From the NCBI GenBank assembly GCA_030144725.1, contig JASKMD010000026.1, forward strand, positions 1,623,981-1,687,980: a DNA stretch of 64,000 nt, read 5' to 3'. The notes below the pieces were generated by a model. The model worked only from the letters and a program-made list of their open reading frames with translations. It ran no database searches and was not told where the DNA came from. The stretch is from Haematococcus lacustris. Taxonomy: Eukaryota > Chlorophyta > Chlorophyceae > Chlamydomonadales > Haematococcaceae. Below, piece after piece: positions 43,820-55,120 of this stretch (positions are counted from its first letter, which is position 1; each line of letters starts with the position of its first letter). Position numbers and translations under genes: made by a program.

Positions 43820-43897
43820 CCAGTACTGGTTGAGGTCCAGTACTGGCTGCTAACCAGTACTGGACCTCAACCAGTACTGGTTGGCATCCAGTACTGG
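43820..43897. repeat. Mini-cluster of five CCAGTACTGG palindromes forming a perfect hairpin
   Basis: CCAGTACTGG occurs five times. The first two with spacer TTGAGGT (43820-43846) and the next two with spacer ACCTCAA (43854-43880) form a perfect 27-bp inverted repeat around a 7-base loop. It carries the same core as the large arrays to the right, with none of their spacers. Confidence 0.95.
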
Positions 43898-44032
43898 TTG
43901 TCAGCTTTGCTAGGGCATGGAGATATCAAAGTTTCCGCGTATCACATTCAACCCTTCCCATATGTAATACTTGCATCGCTGGTCTTAGCGCTTTGTTGTA
44001 AGCTCCCCAACGGTTGTCTACGTCGATGCGCG

Positions 44033-44182
44033 ATGTGCGATGTCCAGTCGATGTGCGCTACAATGTGCTTGTGATGGGTTAACAACTCTCCATACTGCCA
44101 AGTCTTTCTAATGTGCGATGTCCAGTCGACGTGCGCTATCATGTGGGCTTGTAATGGGTTAACATCTCTCTATAATGTCAAG
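44033..44182. repeat. Tandem direct repeat of about 75 bp
   Basis: Two adjacent copies share TGCGATGTCCAGTCGA, GTGCGCTA and AATGGGTTAACA in the same order with scattered substitutions. Confidence 0.85.
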
Positions 44183-44589
44183 TCCTATGGATGAAGCGAG
44201 TAATGCTTACAGTAAAGTGGATGATAGCTGAAGGGTTAGGGCTGAGGCTTAAGCTCAGGGCTGGAGCCTAGGTTAAGTACCGTCTAGGCACAAGAGGACA
44301 ACACGCTATAACACACTGCATGTGCTATCCCTCACTAAGCAATGTCATTGAGAGTACTATGTACATGTGTTTGTTATCACTATCACTACCACTACAACAT
44401 TGCATATTACATTGCTTCGCATGCTATGCAGCATGCTATGTAGCATCAACCAGGACACTCCATCCGTCCTCTATCTCATTCCCTCTTCTCATGCAAGGCG
44501 ACCTCAATGTGATGAAGGTAGTCGTCCAAGCTCCAGCCCCTGCAAAGTGACCCAGTAAATGCAACGCATGACACACAATAAGGTACCAG

Positions 44590-45940
44590 TTGTGACTAGT
44601 ACTGGCTGGCTGTGACCAGTACTGGCTGGCTGACCAGTATTGGCTGGCTGGCTGTGACCAGTACTGGCTGGCTGGCTGTGACCAGTACTGGCTGGCTGAC
44701 CAGTGCTGGCTGGCTGGCTGTGACCAGTACTGGCTGGCTGACCAGTACTGGCTGGCTGGCTGTGACCAGTACTGGCTGGCTGACCAGTACTGGCTGGCGG
44801 GCTGTGACCAGTACTGGCTGGCTGACCAGTACTGGCTGGCTGACCAGTACTGGCTGGCTGGCTGTGACCAGTACTGGCTGGCTGACCAGTACTGGCTGGC
44901 TGGCTGTGACCAGTACTGGCTGGCTGACCAGTACTGGCTGGCTGGCTGTGACCAGTACTGGCTGGCTGACCAGTACTGGCTGGCTGGCTGTGACCAGTAC
45001 TGGCTGGCTGACCAGTACTGGCTGGCTGGCTGTGACCAGTACTGGCTGGCTGACCAGTACTGGCTGGCTGGCTGTGACCAGTACTGGCTGGCTGACCAGT
45101 ACTGGCTGGCTGGCTGTGACCAGTACTGGCTGGCTGGCCAGTACTGGCTGGCTGGCTGTGACCAGTACTGGCTGGCTGGCTGTGACCAGTACTGGCTGGC
45201 TGGCTGTGACCAGTACTGGCTGGCTGACCAGTACTGGCTGGCTGGCTGTGACCAGTACTGGCTGGCTGACCAGTACTGGCTGGCTGGCTGTGACCAGTAC
45301 TGGCTGGCTGACCAGTACTGGCTGGCTGGCTGTGACCAGTACTGGCTGGCTGGCTGTGACCAGTACTGGCTGGCTGACCAGTACTGGCTGGCTGGCTGTG
45401 ACCAGTACTGGCTGGCTGGCCAGTACTGGCTGGCTGGCTGTGACCAGTACTGGCTGGCTGGCTGTGACCAGTACTGGCTGGCTGACCAGTACTGGCTGGC
45501 GGGCTGTGACCAGTACTGGCTGGCTGACCAGTACTGGCTGGCTGGCTGTGACCAGTACTGGCTGGCTGACCAGTACTGGCTGGCTGGCTGTGACCAGTAC
45601 TGGCTGGCTGACCAGTACTGGCTGGCTGGCTGTGACCAGTACTGGCTGGCTGACCAGTACTGGCTGGCTGGCTGTGACCAGTACTGGCTGGCTGACCAGT
45701 ACTGGCTGGCTGGCTGTGACCAGTACTGGCTGGCTGACCAGTACTGGCTGGCTGGCTGTGACCAGTACTGGCTGGCTGACCAGTACTGGCTGGCTGGCTG
45801 TGACCAGTACTGGCTGGCTGGCTGTGACCAGTACTGGCTGGCTGACCAGTGCTGGCTGGCTGGCTGTGACCAGTACTGGCTGGCTGACCAGTACTGGCTG
45901 GCTGGCTGGCTGTGACCAGTACTGGCTGGCTGGCTGTGAC
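44590..45940. repeat. CCAGTACTGG palindrome array 1
   Basis: About 65 copies of the palindrome in two alternating unit lengths, 18 bp (spacer CTGGCTGA) and 24 bp (spacer CTGGCTGGCTGTGA). Forward and reverse frames are open for hundreds of codons simply because unit lengths are multiples of three, so the long ORFs here are not taken as genes. Confidence 0.97.
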
Positions 45941-46660
45941 CTGCAGCAGGGGGGCAGGGGGGCAGCAGCAGCCGCAACAGGAGTAGGGGGGCAGGAGCAG
46001 CAGCAGGGTGGCAGCAGCAGCAGCAGGAGCAGGGGGGCAGCAGCAGCAGCAACAGGGGGGCAGTAACAGCAGGGGGGCAGGGGGGCAGGGGGGCTGCAGC
46101 AGCAGACAGTAGGCAGCAGATAGTAGGCGCAACCAGCGCTGGTGCCCCCCCATTCAGCAGCAGGGTTACAGCAGCAGCAGCAGCAGCAGCAGGGGGGCAG
46201 GAGGGCAGCAGCAGCAGTGGGTGGGCAGCAGCAGCAGTAGGGGGGCAGGGGGGCTGCAGCAGCAGGGGGGCAGGGGGGCTGCAGCAGCAGCAGCAGGGGG
46301 GCAGGGGTGCTACAGCAGCAGATAGTAGGGGCACTATAGCACCTACCTACCTTTTGGCTGCTTGATGACTGCTGCTGGAATGGGGGTGGTTGTGTAGGGA
46401 AAGTGGAGGAGATGTGTTCATCAGACCTGCAATCATCAGACCTGCAATCAAGGTAGGGGGGCAGCAGCAGCAGCAGCAGCAGCTGCAGGGGGGCTGCAGC
46501 AGTAGCAGCAGCAGCAGTAGGGGGCATGGGGGCAGCAGCAGCAGTAGGGGGGCAGCAGCAGCAGCAACATGGGGGCAGCAGCAGCAGCATGGGGGCAGCA
46601 GCAGCAGTAGGGGGGCAGCAACAGCAAGGGGGGCAGCAGCAGCGGATAGTAGGGGCACTA
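45941..46660. repeat. CAG / GGGGGGCAG low-complexity block, left arm
   Basis: Irregular runs of CAG interspersed with GGGGGGCAG. GTAGGGGCACTATAGCACCTACCTACC occurs twice (about 46326 and 46646; quoted in part elsewhere), showing a roughly 320-bp internal duplication. Its mirror image is at 50420-50605, and a related block is at 52110-52330. Confidence 0.85.
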
Positions 46661-48300
46661 TAGCACCTACCTACCTTTTGGCTGCTTGCTATGACTGCTG
46701 CTGGGAAGGGGGTGGGAGTGGAGGATTGAAGGCGGGGAGGGAGGGTAGATGTGGAAGGCGGGAGGCAGGGAGGCGGGAGGCGGGTAGGCGGGAGGCAGGG
46801 AGGCGGGAGGCGGGGAGGCGGAAGGCTCAGTTGGGTTTAAATGGGCGGGGTGGCTTGAAGGCGGGGTGGGTTGGGTTAGGGGCATGGGTTGGGTTGGGTA
46901 GGGGCCTGGGTTGGGTTGTGTAGGGCACGGGTTGGGGGCATGGGCGGGGGTCGGGGCGGGAGAGGGAGCGGGGGCCGGGGAGGATTAATTGGGAGGGGGT
47001 GGTTGTGTAGGGAAAGTGGAGGGGAGGTGCCCATCAGACCTGCAACCAAGGGGCGTGCACGTGAGGTAGGGTGACCAGGCTGTGCACTGTGTTAGCTATC
47101 ACCGCGGCCTCACCTTTGTGGTCCTCCTAGCCTCCTACCTGCTCACCCCTGGCAACATATCCCATGCGCCAGTGGGTTGGGGCTGTGGTGGGGTGTGTAG
47201 TAGTGTGTAGGGAAGGGAAGGTGGGGTGAGGAGGGGGCTGCGATGCCACGTCAATCGAAGGGTGGGAGAGGGGAAGGTTAGGCTGCGAGGTAGGCTGCAA
47301 GGTACGGTAGGATGTGGCTGCGAGGTAGGCTGCAAGGTACGGTAGGCTGCGAGGTAGGCTGCAAGGTACGGTAGGGAGTATGTCAAGGCATGTGCGACGA
47401 CGGACTTGGAGGTGGTGGTGGCAAAGGGAAGAGGTAAGACCATTAATCCTACAGCAGCACAAAAGGCACGCCAGTGGTTAAGCTAAGTAGAGGGAGCCAC
47501 ATACCTGCAGAGGGATAGCCACTCACCTTGACAACTTCGCATGGTTTGCATGGATGACGGCTTGCTCGTAGTGTGTCGCTGCGTTGCTAGGCTGGCTACG
47601 TTGGCTTCTTGCGTGGCTGCGTGGCTGCGACTTTGCGAGGTTGTGTAGCTGTGTCGCGATGCTGGTGAAGTGGCTGGACTGCGGGGCTGAGCTAGCTACG
47701 TAAATACGTGGCTGTACGCCTAGCTTCGAGGTTGGCTGCGTTATGGAAATGGAAATGGAAATGGCTGCAACGCTAGCTGAAACTACCTTTTGTGTCTGAG
47801 CTAGCTAGCTAGCTGCGATGTGGCTGGGAGCGAGCTGAGCTTCGGGCATGACTGCGAGGCTGCGAGGCTGGTTGCAAGGCGCCTGGCTACCTAGATGCGG
47901 GACGCGAATTAGGGGCAGTGTGGCTGCAAGGCTGCGAGGCTGAGTTTCTAGGCTGCTTATCCTCAAGGCTGACCTTCTAGCTGGCACTAGCTGCGGCTAC
48001 GTTCCTAGCATGACTAGGATCGTCGCTAGTTGGCTACGCCGCGTACTGGGCGGATGTTAGTTTTTCATATTTCATGTCTAACATGCAAGCCGATCTGCAG
48101 TTCGTGCCGCCCTTCACGCCCTCAATTCGGTAGCCCCTGCCCTCAGTTCGGTAGCCAGGCTAGGTAGCCAGGCGGCCACTGAGCCACATCGCAGCCACGC
48201 AACATCGCCACATCGCAGCCAGGCAGCCACATTCGGCCAGGCAGCCACATCTCACGTAGCGGCCAGCCTCCTAGCCAGTGTCGCAACCTGGAGATCTCAG
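46661..48300. other. Central part of the inverted repeat, G-rich then mixed sequence
   Basis: No supported gene. It contains GGCGGGAGGCAGGGA-type repeats (46740-46830), an inverted copy of the acceptor-like GCAGGTCTGATGGGCA (minus strand, about 47029-47044), three copies of a 30-bp unit starting GGCTGCGAGGTAGG (47281-47373), and many GGCTGCGAGG words to 48000. Confidence 0.6.
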
Positions 48301-48337
48301 CCAACTCCGTAGCCACGCGTTGCGCGATAACACACGG

Positions 48338-48387
48338 GCATTACCTCGCCACGCTTTGCGCGTAGCCAATGCGGTGCGAGGTAATGC
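48338..48387. repeat. Perfect 12-bp stem hairpin near the centre of the large inverted repeat
   Basis: GCATTACCTCGC (48338-48349) is matched by GCGAGGTAATGC (48376-48387) around a 26-base loop. Confidence 0.85.
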
Positions 48388-48479
48388 ACCGTTTCACATG
48401 CAGCGACCCATCATTTTGCCTTTGACATGTACCCACCATCTCCGAGCCCATCTTCCCTGCCCCTTGTGCATCAAACTCG

Positions 48480-49676
48480 GTGAGTGCATCTTGTACCCAC
48501 CATTCATTGCTCCTCCTTTGACAACCTGTCACCTCCTTGCCGCAGGTCCACATCCCTTCCCCTTTCAGTCCCCTTCCTCCCCCCCTCCCCCGCACCTCCC
48601 TCCCTTACCCTCTCTCCCTCCCCTCCCCCGCTTTCGTCACCCCGTACCCTCTCCATTGCAGCCCGTCCCACTACAAGGGTAAGACCAAGGTAAGAGCCAA
48701 CGAGGATGAAGCATGGAGGAGCATGGAGGATCAGGGAGCAAGCGGTGAGTGGCCCCGCTCCTGAACCTAGCCTCCGTCATGCACCTAGCTTCCTTAGATG
48801 TTTTGCTAGCCTCACTGTAAGTACGCTCCTTGCTTGCTGCAGGTCTGACGCCTATACTCCTGCCCCCTGCCTCCTTCACCCTTCCCTACCCTATCCCACC
48901 AATCCCACTTCTACTTCTCCCCAACCCCCGCTTCCCCTCTCCCCGTCACCTCTCCCCCACCCGCCCTCTTCCCACCACCACCACCACCCCCTCCCTTCCC
49001 CCTCTCCCTCCCACTCCCTTCCATGCTTCTCAACCCCCTTTCCCTCTCGCACCCTTCACTTGACGTGGCATCGCAGCCCCCACCTCAACCACCCCTATCC
49101 CTCCCCCCCTCCCCCACACCACCACCTCTAATAACACCACGCAACCTCCCGCATCACAAAGGTAAGACCAAGGTAAGAGCCAACAGGGAGCCAACATGGT
49201 GCGGCATGGAGCAACATGGCGTTAACGGTGAGTGGTTCGGCCTTGCCTCTCAGTGTCCATTATCACCCAGCCTAACCACTACCACACACTGTGTTCGCTG
49301 CAGGGCTGATGGTAAATCGTAATACCCAACCCTTCCCTTTCTCTTCCCCCCATCCCCCACCCCACCCCACCCCACCCTCCTACTCCACCCTCCTTTCCTA
49401 CTTCCCCCCTCCCCCTCGCCTTCTACCCCCTGACATCGCAGCCATCTGCCATCCCTTCCCTACCCTTCCCATCAGCCAAGAGCATACCTTCACCAACATA
49501 CCTTGGCACCGTGGCATCACTACCACCCCCTTCCCACCCCCCTCCACACACAAGCTCCCTCTTCCCCCTTCTTCCCTACCCTTTCGCTCCCTGGTTGCTG
49601 GTGGCTACCGGTAAGTGGCCAACACGCAGCGCCCAACCTGATCTCCCTACCTCACGTGCATGCCCCCTGGCTGCAG
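48480..49676 (+). other. Run of four look-alike intron modules between pyrimidine-rich blocks
   Basis: Short intron-like segments at 48480-48544, 48745-48842, 49228-49303 and 49611-49676 begin GTGAGTG or GTAAGTGG and end GCAG, followed by GTCTGATG, GGCTGATGG or GTCCACAT. Intervening blocks are C/T-rich and contain the repeated CACAAAGGTAAGACCAAGGT-type sequence (48671, 49157). Related modules occur at 55962-56033 and 56841-56912. The blocks do not encode a recognisable protein. They may be exons of a repetitive transcript or a repeated intron family. Confidence 0.5.
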
Positions 49677-50420
49677 GTCTGATGGGCAACTCCCTTCCCC
49701 TTCCCTTTCCCCGATACACAATCCATCAACACATTCCCCCCTCCCCCGCCCCTGCCCCCGACCCCGTCCCCCCCCATACCCCCGCCCCCGCTCCCTCCCC
49801 TGCCCCTACCCCCGCCCAGCCTTCCTTTCCCTTACACAACCACCCCCTCCCAGTTCATAGACACGCTCCCCCCGCCCACACACAAGCTCCCCCTTTCGCT
49901 CCTTGCTCCCTGCCCCTCCCCTTCTCTATCCCCCGTATACAGATCATCAACACTATTGCCCTCCCTTGTCCCTACCCCCGTCCCCGCCTAGCCCAGCCCC
50001 CCGACCACCACCTCCAACTACACCAGCACACTCACCTGGAGATACAGCTGTGTACCCCACCACTGCTCCCTTCCCCACCCCCTACCCTCCCCATTGCAAC
50101 CTCGCTCCCTCCCACCCTCCTCCCACGCTGCACTGCCCCCTCTCACATGAGGGGTGGCAAGGAGCAGCAACCCTCCCCAACCAGGCAGCAAGTGCGAAAG
50201 GCGAGAGGCAAGTAATGAGCAGCATGCAGGCAGTAGGTCTCTCCACTCTGCTGCCGGCGCCACTCAATAGCGTGCTCTTGCTGCTGCTAATGTGCTTGCT
50301 GATCCAAACCTAGCTCTTGCCTGCTTTCAGTGAGAGCATGAAACGTGTACCGTGGCCCCTCTGCCCGCATTGCTAGGTGAGTGCCACTCCACCCCAACCA
50401 ACCCTGCCCACACCAACCCG
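49677..50420 (+). other. Pyrimidine-rich block, right arm
   Basis: C/T-rich sequence with CCCGCCCCTGCCCCC-type words and no supported gene. A further donor-like CTAGGTGAGTG lies at about 50373. Confidence 0.55.
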
Positions 50421-50605
50421 CCCCTGCTGCTGCTCCTACTGCTGCCCCCCTGCCCCCCTGCTGCTGATGCTGCCCCCCTGCCCCCCAGCTGCTGCTGCTG
50501 CCCCCCCGCCCCCAGCTGCTGCTGCTGCGCCCCTGCTGCTGCTGCTGCTGCAGCCCCCCTGACCCCCTGCTGCTGCAGCCCCCCTGCCCCCCTGCTGTTA
50601 CTGAC
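50421..50605. repeat. CTG / CCCCCCTG low-complexity block, right arm
   Basis: Mirror image in composition and order of 45941-46340, directly adjoining array 2. Confidence 0.85.
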
Positions 50606-51565
50606 CCAGCCAGTACTGGTCACAGCCAGCCAGCCAGTACTGGTCACAGCCAGCCAGCCAGTACTGGTCACAGCCAGCCAGCCAGTACTGGTCACAGCCA
50701 GCCAGTACTGGTCAGCCAGCCAGTACGGGTCACAGCCAGCCAGCCAGTACTGGTCACAGCCAGCCAGTACGGGTCACAGCCAGCCAGCCAGTACTGGTCA
50801 CAGCCAGCCAGTACTGGTCACAGCCAGCCAGTACTGGTCACAGCCAGCTAGTACTGGTCACAGCCAGCCAGCATGTACGGGTCACAGCCAGCCAGCCAGT
50901 ACTGGTCACAGCCAGCCAGTACTGGTCACAGCCAGCCAGTACTGGTCACAGCCAGCCAGCCAGTACTGGTCAGCCAGCCAGTACTGGTCACAGCCAGCCA
51001 GCCAGTACTGGTCAGCCAGCCAGTACTGGTCACAGCCAGCCAGCCAGTACTGGTCACAGCCAGCCAGTACTGGTCACAGCCAGCCAGTACTGGTCACAGC
51101 CAGCCAGTACTGGTCACAGCCAGCCAGTACTGGTCACAGCCAGCCAGTACTGGTCACAGCCAGCTAGTACTGGTCACAGCCAGCCAGCCAGTACGGGTCA
51201 CAGCCAGCCAGCCAGTACTGGTCACAGCCAGCCAGTACTGGTCACAGCCAGCCAGTACTGGTCACAGCCAGCCAGCCAGTACTGGTCAGCCAGCCAGTAC
51301 TGGTCACAGCCAGCCAGCCAGTACTGGTCAGCCAGCCAGTACTGGTCACAGCCAGCCAGCCAGTACTGGTCAGCCAGCCAGTACTGGTCAGCCAGCCAGT
51401 ACTGGTCACAGCCAGCCAGCCAGTACTGGTCACAGCCAGCCAGTACTGGTCACAGCCAGCCAGCCAGTACTGGTCACAGCCAGCCAGTACTGGTCACAGC
51501 CAGCCAGTACTGGTCACAGCCAGCCAGTACTGGTCACAGCCAGCCAGCCAGTACTGGCCAGCCTG
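50606..51565. repeat. CCAGTACTGG palindrome array 2 (inverted relative to array 1)
   Basis: About 45 copies with spacers TCACAGCCAG, TCACAGCCAGCCAG and TCAGCCAG, the reverse complements of array 1 spacers. Some units carry CCAGTACGGG or CTAGTACTGG, which break the palindrome. Confidence 0.97.
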
Positions 51566-51928
51566 ATTGTTAGTCAGTGTTGGTTGCCAGCCAGTGTTGG
51601 TTGCCAGCCATTGCTGTGTGTTATGCCAGCCAGTAATGTGTGTCATGCATTGTAGTCATTGAGTACAGTAGAGCATTGCATGTAAGATGACTCTGTGTCA
51701 CTTTGCAGGGGCTGGAGCATGGACGAGTACCTTCATTACATCAAGGTCGTTGGTCCCTATTTATAAGAGGACATTGACTTAGGACAACCAGCACATGAGA
51801 TTGTGGAGGGTGTTAGTTGACGCTACATAGCTTGATGGTTGTGTGGCGCTGTGTGCTATGTAACATTGTGATAACCAGGAGTGGGTCATAGCATGTGCAT
51901 GTGGCTATAGAGTGTTGTCCTCATGGTG

Positions 51929-52110
51929 ATATGTACTCAGTATACCTTGCAACATCTGCAGCTCAGTATCACGTGTAAGTACATCCAACGGCTCTAGCCC
52001 AACGTGTAATAATCTCCAGCTTGGTAACCGTTTCCGAGCAAGCCCCTTCCTTCAGCCCTTTACCCAGCCCTTCAGCACTTGAGGGGGTCACACAACTACC
52101 CCATCCCTCT
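51929..52110. other. Spacer between the inverted repeat and array 3
   Basis: Unique sequence with no gene or repeat recognised. It leads into the CTG-rich block of the next array. Confidence 0.5.
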
Positions 52111-53090
52111 CGTTGCTGCTGCCCCCCTTCCCCCCTGCTGCTGCTGCCGCTGCTGCCCCCCTGCCCCCTCCTGCTGTTGCTGCCCCCCTGCCCCCCTGCT
52201 ACTGCTGCCGCTGCTGCCCCCCTGCCCACCTGCTGCTGCTGCTGCTGCTGCCCCCCTTCCCCCCTGCTGCTGCTGCCGCTGCTGCCCCCCTGCCCCCCTG
52301 CTGCTGCTGCTGCTGGCCCCCTGCCCCAAGCTCATGCGGTCAGCCAGTACTGGTTGGGGGCCAGCCAGTACTGGTTGGGGGCCAGCCAGTACTGGTTGGG
52401 GGCCAGCCAGTACTGGTTGGGGGTCAGCCAGTACTGGTTGGGGGCCAGCCAGTACTGGTTGGGGGCCAGCCAGTACTGGGCGGGGGTCAGCCAGTACTGG
52501 TTGGGTGTAAACCAGTACTGGTTTGGGGTAAACCAGTACTGGTTGGGAATAAACCAGTACTGGTTGGGAATAAACCAGTACTGGTTGGGGGTAAACCTGT
52601 ACTGGTTAGGAATAAACCAGTACTGGTTGGGAATAAACCAGTACTCGTTGGGGGTAAACCAGTACTGGTTGGGAATATACCAGTACTGGTTGGGAATATA
52701 CCAGTACTGGTTGGGAATAAACCAGTACTGGTTAGGAATAAACCAGTACTGGTTGGGAATAAACCAGTACTGGTTGGGAATAAACCAGTACTGGTTGGGA
52801 ATAAACCAGTACTGGTTGGGGGTAAACCAGTACTGGTTGGGAATAAACCAGTACTGGTTGGGAATAAACCAGTACTGGTTGGGGGTAAACCAGTACTGGT
52901 TGGGAATAAACCAGTACTGGTTGGGAATAAACCAGTACTGGTTAGGAATAAACCAGTACTGGTTAGGAATAAACCAGTACTGGTTGGGAATAAACCAGTA
53001 CTGGTTGGGAATAAACCAGTACTGGTTGGGGGTAAACCAGCAACGGTTGGGAGGCAACCAGTACTGGTTGGGGGTGGACCAGTACTGGTT
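52111..53090. repeat. CTG-rich block followed by CCAGTACTGG array 3
   Basis: CTG/CCCCCC sequence (52111-52335) is followed by about 35 palindromes with a 21-bp period. Spacers begin TTGGGGGCCAG, then TTGGGAATAAA and TTGGGGGTAAA. Layout matches arrays 1 and 2 (low-complexity block plus palindromes), but spacers are unrelated. The 21-bp period keeps several frames open, and I do not call these as genes. Confidence 0.95.
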
Positions 53091-53944
53091 TTCTCGTATC
53101 TCCTCAGCCCGATTTTTCCTCGATTTTAGGTTTACACCCCCATTCTTAGAACCGCTAAAAAATACAATCTATCAAGCCACTTTGTCAAAAAATTCAACTT
53201 TTCTCATGAACTTTTCTGCGAGTGTTGCAACGTCCAACTGCACTCCCTACACTCCTACAAGTCAGGGTAGAACGGGCGCTCAGACCAGGCTCGGGCGGAG
53301 TGAGGAAAAGTGAGCTGGTCTGGGCCGGACCCAGGTCTGAGCAGGACCCTAGTGGGCGCGGCCAAGCACGACCGCTGCTAGCCCAGCCACTGCTGGGGTC
53401 AGCCCAGTATTTTTGACAGGGCTGGAGACAGGTGCTCGGCTGGGCTGTTTCGCTGTTTCGCATACATGCTCGCACTAATGTCTCCGTTTGTATGCGGACG
53501 TTTGTTTGCCTGTCTGCTTGTCTCGTGTCTCTGACTTCGACGTTAAGTGACTTCGACTTCGACGTTAGGTAGCTTCGACTTCGATAAGCGGGTTGCAGTG
53601 AATATTGCAATTGCAGCGGAACGATCGATTCAAGTGGAGATGTTGTACATGTGTTGGACCCAGTCAGGTCAGGTCACATGCAAACGCAAGCAGGACGCAA
53701 AACACACAAGAAACACGCGAGAAACAAGCATGACGCAAAGCGCCAAAGTATCCAAGTGCTTAGTATGCTTGGTTTAAGTCTAGTCACTCCTACAAATTAG
53801 TCCCTGCATTTCTCCCTGCGCGTTGGCCGACCTTGTCCAAATGGGCTGAAATTCAGCCAGCTGGTAGCTGATGATGTAAGGAATCCATCCCAAAAACAAT
53901 CAAGTCAAGAAAATCAAAGGCTGAGGCTGGGCGGCCCGTGCCGT
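53091..53944. other. AT-richer spacer after array 3
   Basis: No supported gene. GACTTCGACGTTA-type words are repeated at about 53534-53585. Confidence 0.6.
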
Positions 53945-54745
53945 TCACGCAGGGACGAATGCAGGGATGGAGGGGGGGGCGCAGGGACGAACGCAGGGAT
54001 GGAAGGGGGGGTGCAGGGACGAGTGCAGGGATGACTTGGGGGTGCAGGGATGGACGCAGGGATGGAAGGGGGGGTGCAGGGACGAACGCAGGGACGGAAG
54101 TAGGGGTGCAGGGACGGATGCAGGGATGGAATGGGGACGCAGGGACGGATGCAGGGACGGAAGTGGGGACGCAGGGACGAGTGCAGGGATTGTGGGCGCA
54201 GGGACGAGTGCAGGGATGAGCGCAGGGACGAGTGCAGGGATGAACGCAGGGACGAGTGCAGGGATGACGGGCAAAGGGACGAGTGCAGGGACGAGCGCAG
54301 GGACGAGCGCAGGGATGATGGGCGCAGGGACGAGTGCAGGGATGAGCGCAGGGACGAGTGCAGGGCTGAACGCAGGGACGAGTGCAGGGATGACGGGCGC
54401 AGGGACGAGTGCAGGGACGAGGGCAGGGACGAGTGCAGGGGTAAACGCAGGGACGAGTGCAGGGACGATGGGCGCAGGGACGAGTGCAGGGACGAGCGCA
54501 GGGACGAGTGCAGGGACGAGCGCAGGGACGAGCGCAGGGACGAGTGCAGGGGTAAACGCAGGGACGAGTGCAGGGACGATGGGCGCAGGGACGAGTGCAG
54601 GGACGAGTGCAGGGACGGGTGCACGGACGAGTGCAGGGATGAGCGCAGGGACGAGTGCAGGGGTAAACGCAGGGACGATTGCAGGGACGAGTGCAGGGAC
54701 GAGTGCAGGGATGAGCGCAGGGACGATTGCATGGCTCGAGTGCAG
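53945..54745. repeat. 12-bp minisatellite (GCAGGGACGAGT family)
   Basis: About 60 units of GCAGGGACGAGT with variants GCAGGGATGAGC, GCAGGGGTAAAC and GCAGGGACGATG. The left third is less regular. Higher-order 24-36 bp patterns are visible. The multiple-of-three unit keeps most frames open. Confidence 0.95.
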
Positions 54746-55120
54746 GGACCTTGCATCACATGTCACATTTGCGTACCCCTAACACTTGCATACTCTGTGT
54801 AACCCAACCATTTCAATCATGGTCGTGAAGTCTCACATGTAGCCCATGTCAATCCTCTCGACCTCTCTTCCTGCTCCCACCCCTGCTACCACCACGGGCA
54901 GATCGCTTGGCCCTTTCACCCTTGCCAGGCTCAGCCTCCTGCCACTCACGATAAATAAGGCCGACGCGAGGTTTTTTTTTGCATCAAATGGACATTCCGC
55001 TCCGATAGGACGATAGATCGTTGAGTTTGAGGGGGACCTCGCTCTGGAATGAAGTCCTAACTCGCAGCGGTTGCGAAGATACATCGATCCGCGCGCGAGG
55101 TACCCCCCCCTTTTTGGAAA
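54746..55120. other. Spacer between minisatellite and CATCTG cluster 1
   Basis: No gene recognised. GCCACTCACGATAAATA (about 54942) is the reverse complement of a word near cluster 2 (about 58540), and CGCAGCGGTTGCG (about 55063) recurs at about 58438. Confidence 0.5.

Larger units (their letters stand above)
44293..51928. repeat. Large imperfect inverted repeat (fold-back structure, about 7.6 kb)
   Basis: Matching inverted blocks, from outside inward: AGGACAACAC...CTATA at 44293 and 51928; TCGTCC...GCTCCAGCCCCTGCAAAG at 44520-44550 and 51703-51735; CCAGTACTGG arrays; CAG/GGGGGC-rich blocks; GCCCATCAGACCTGCA at 47030 against 49670; GGGGGCTGCGATGCCACGTC at about 47235 against about 49070. Outer blocks look roughly 70-85% identical by eye. 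Order is kept but spacing varies. The centre is about 47.4-48.5 kb. It could be a fold-back element or an inverted segmental duplication. No target duplication was identified. Confidence 0.75.

Noticed and set aside
44436..46590. Very long open frames (up to 664 codons) across palindrome array 1
   Set aside because: Unit lengths of 18 and 24 bp are multiples of three, so several frames on both strands stay open. The products are pure repeats with no domain.
43820..53090. CRISPR-like layout of palindromic repeats and spacers
   Set aside because: Spacers are themselves repeated and the DNA is clearly eukaryotic nuclear. No cas genes are present.
52021..53313. 430-codon frame with repeating NQYWLGI
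   Set aside because: The 21-bp period keeps frames open on both strands, and variants do not favour silent changes. No start context or splice signals support a gene.
53914..54802. Long frames through the 12-bp minisatellite
   Set aside because: Explained by the multiple-of-three repeat unit; open on both strands.
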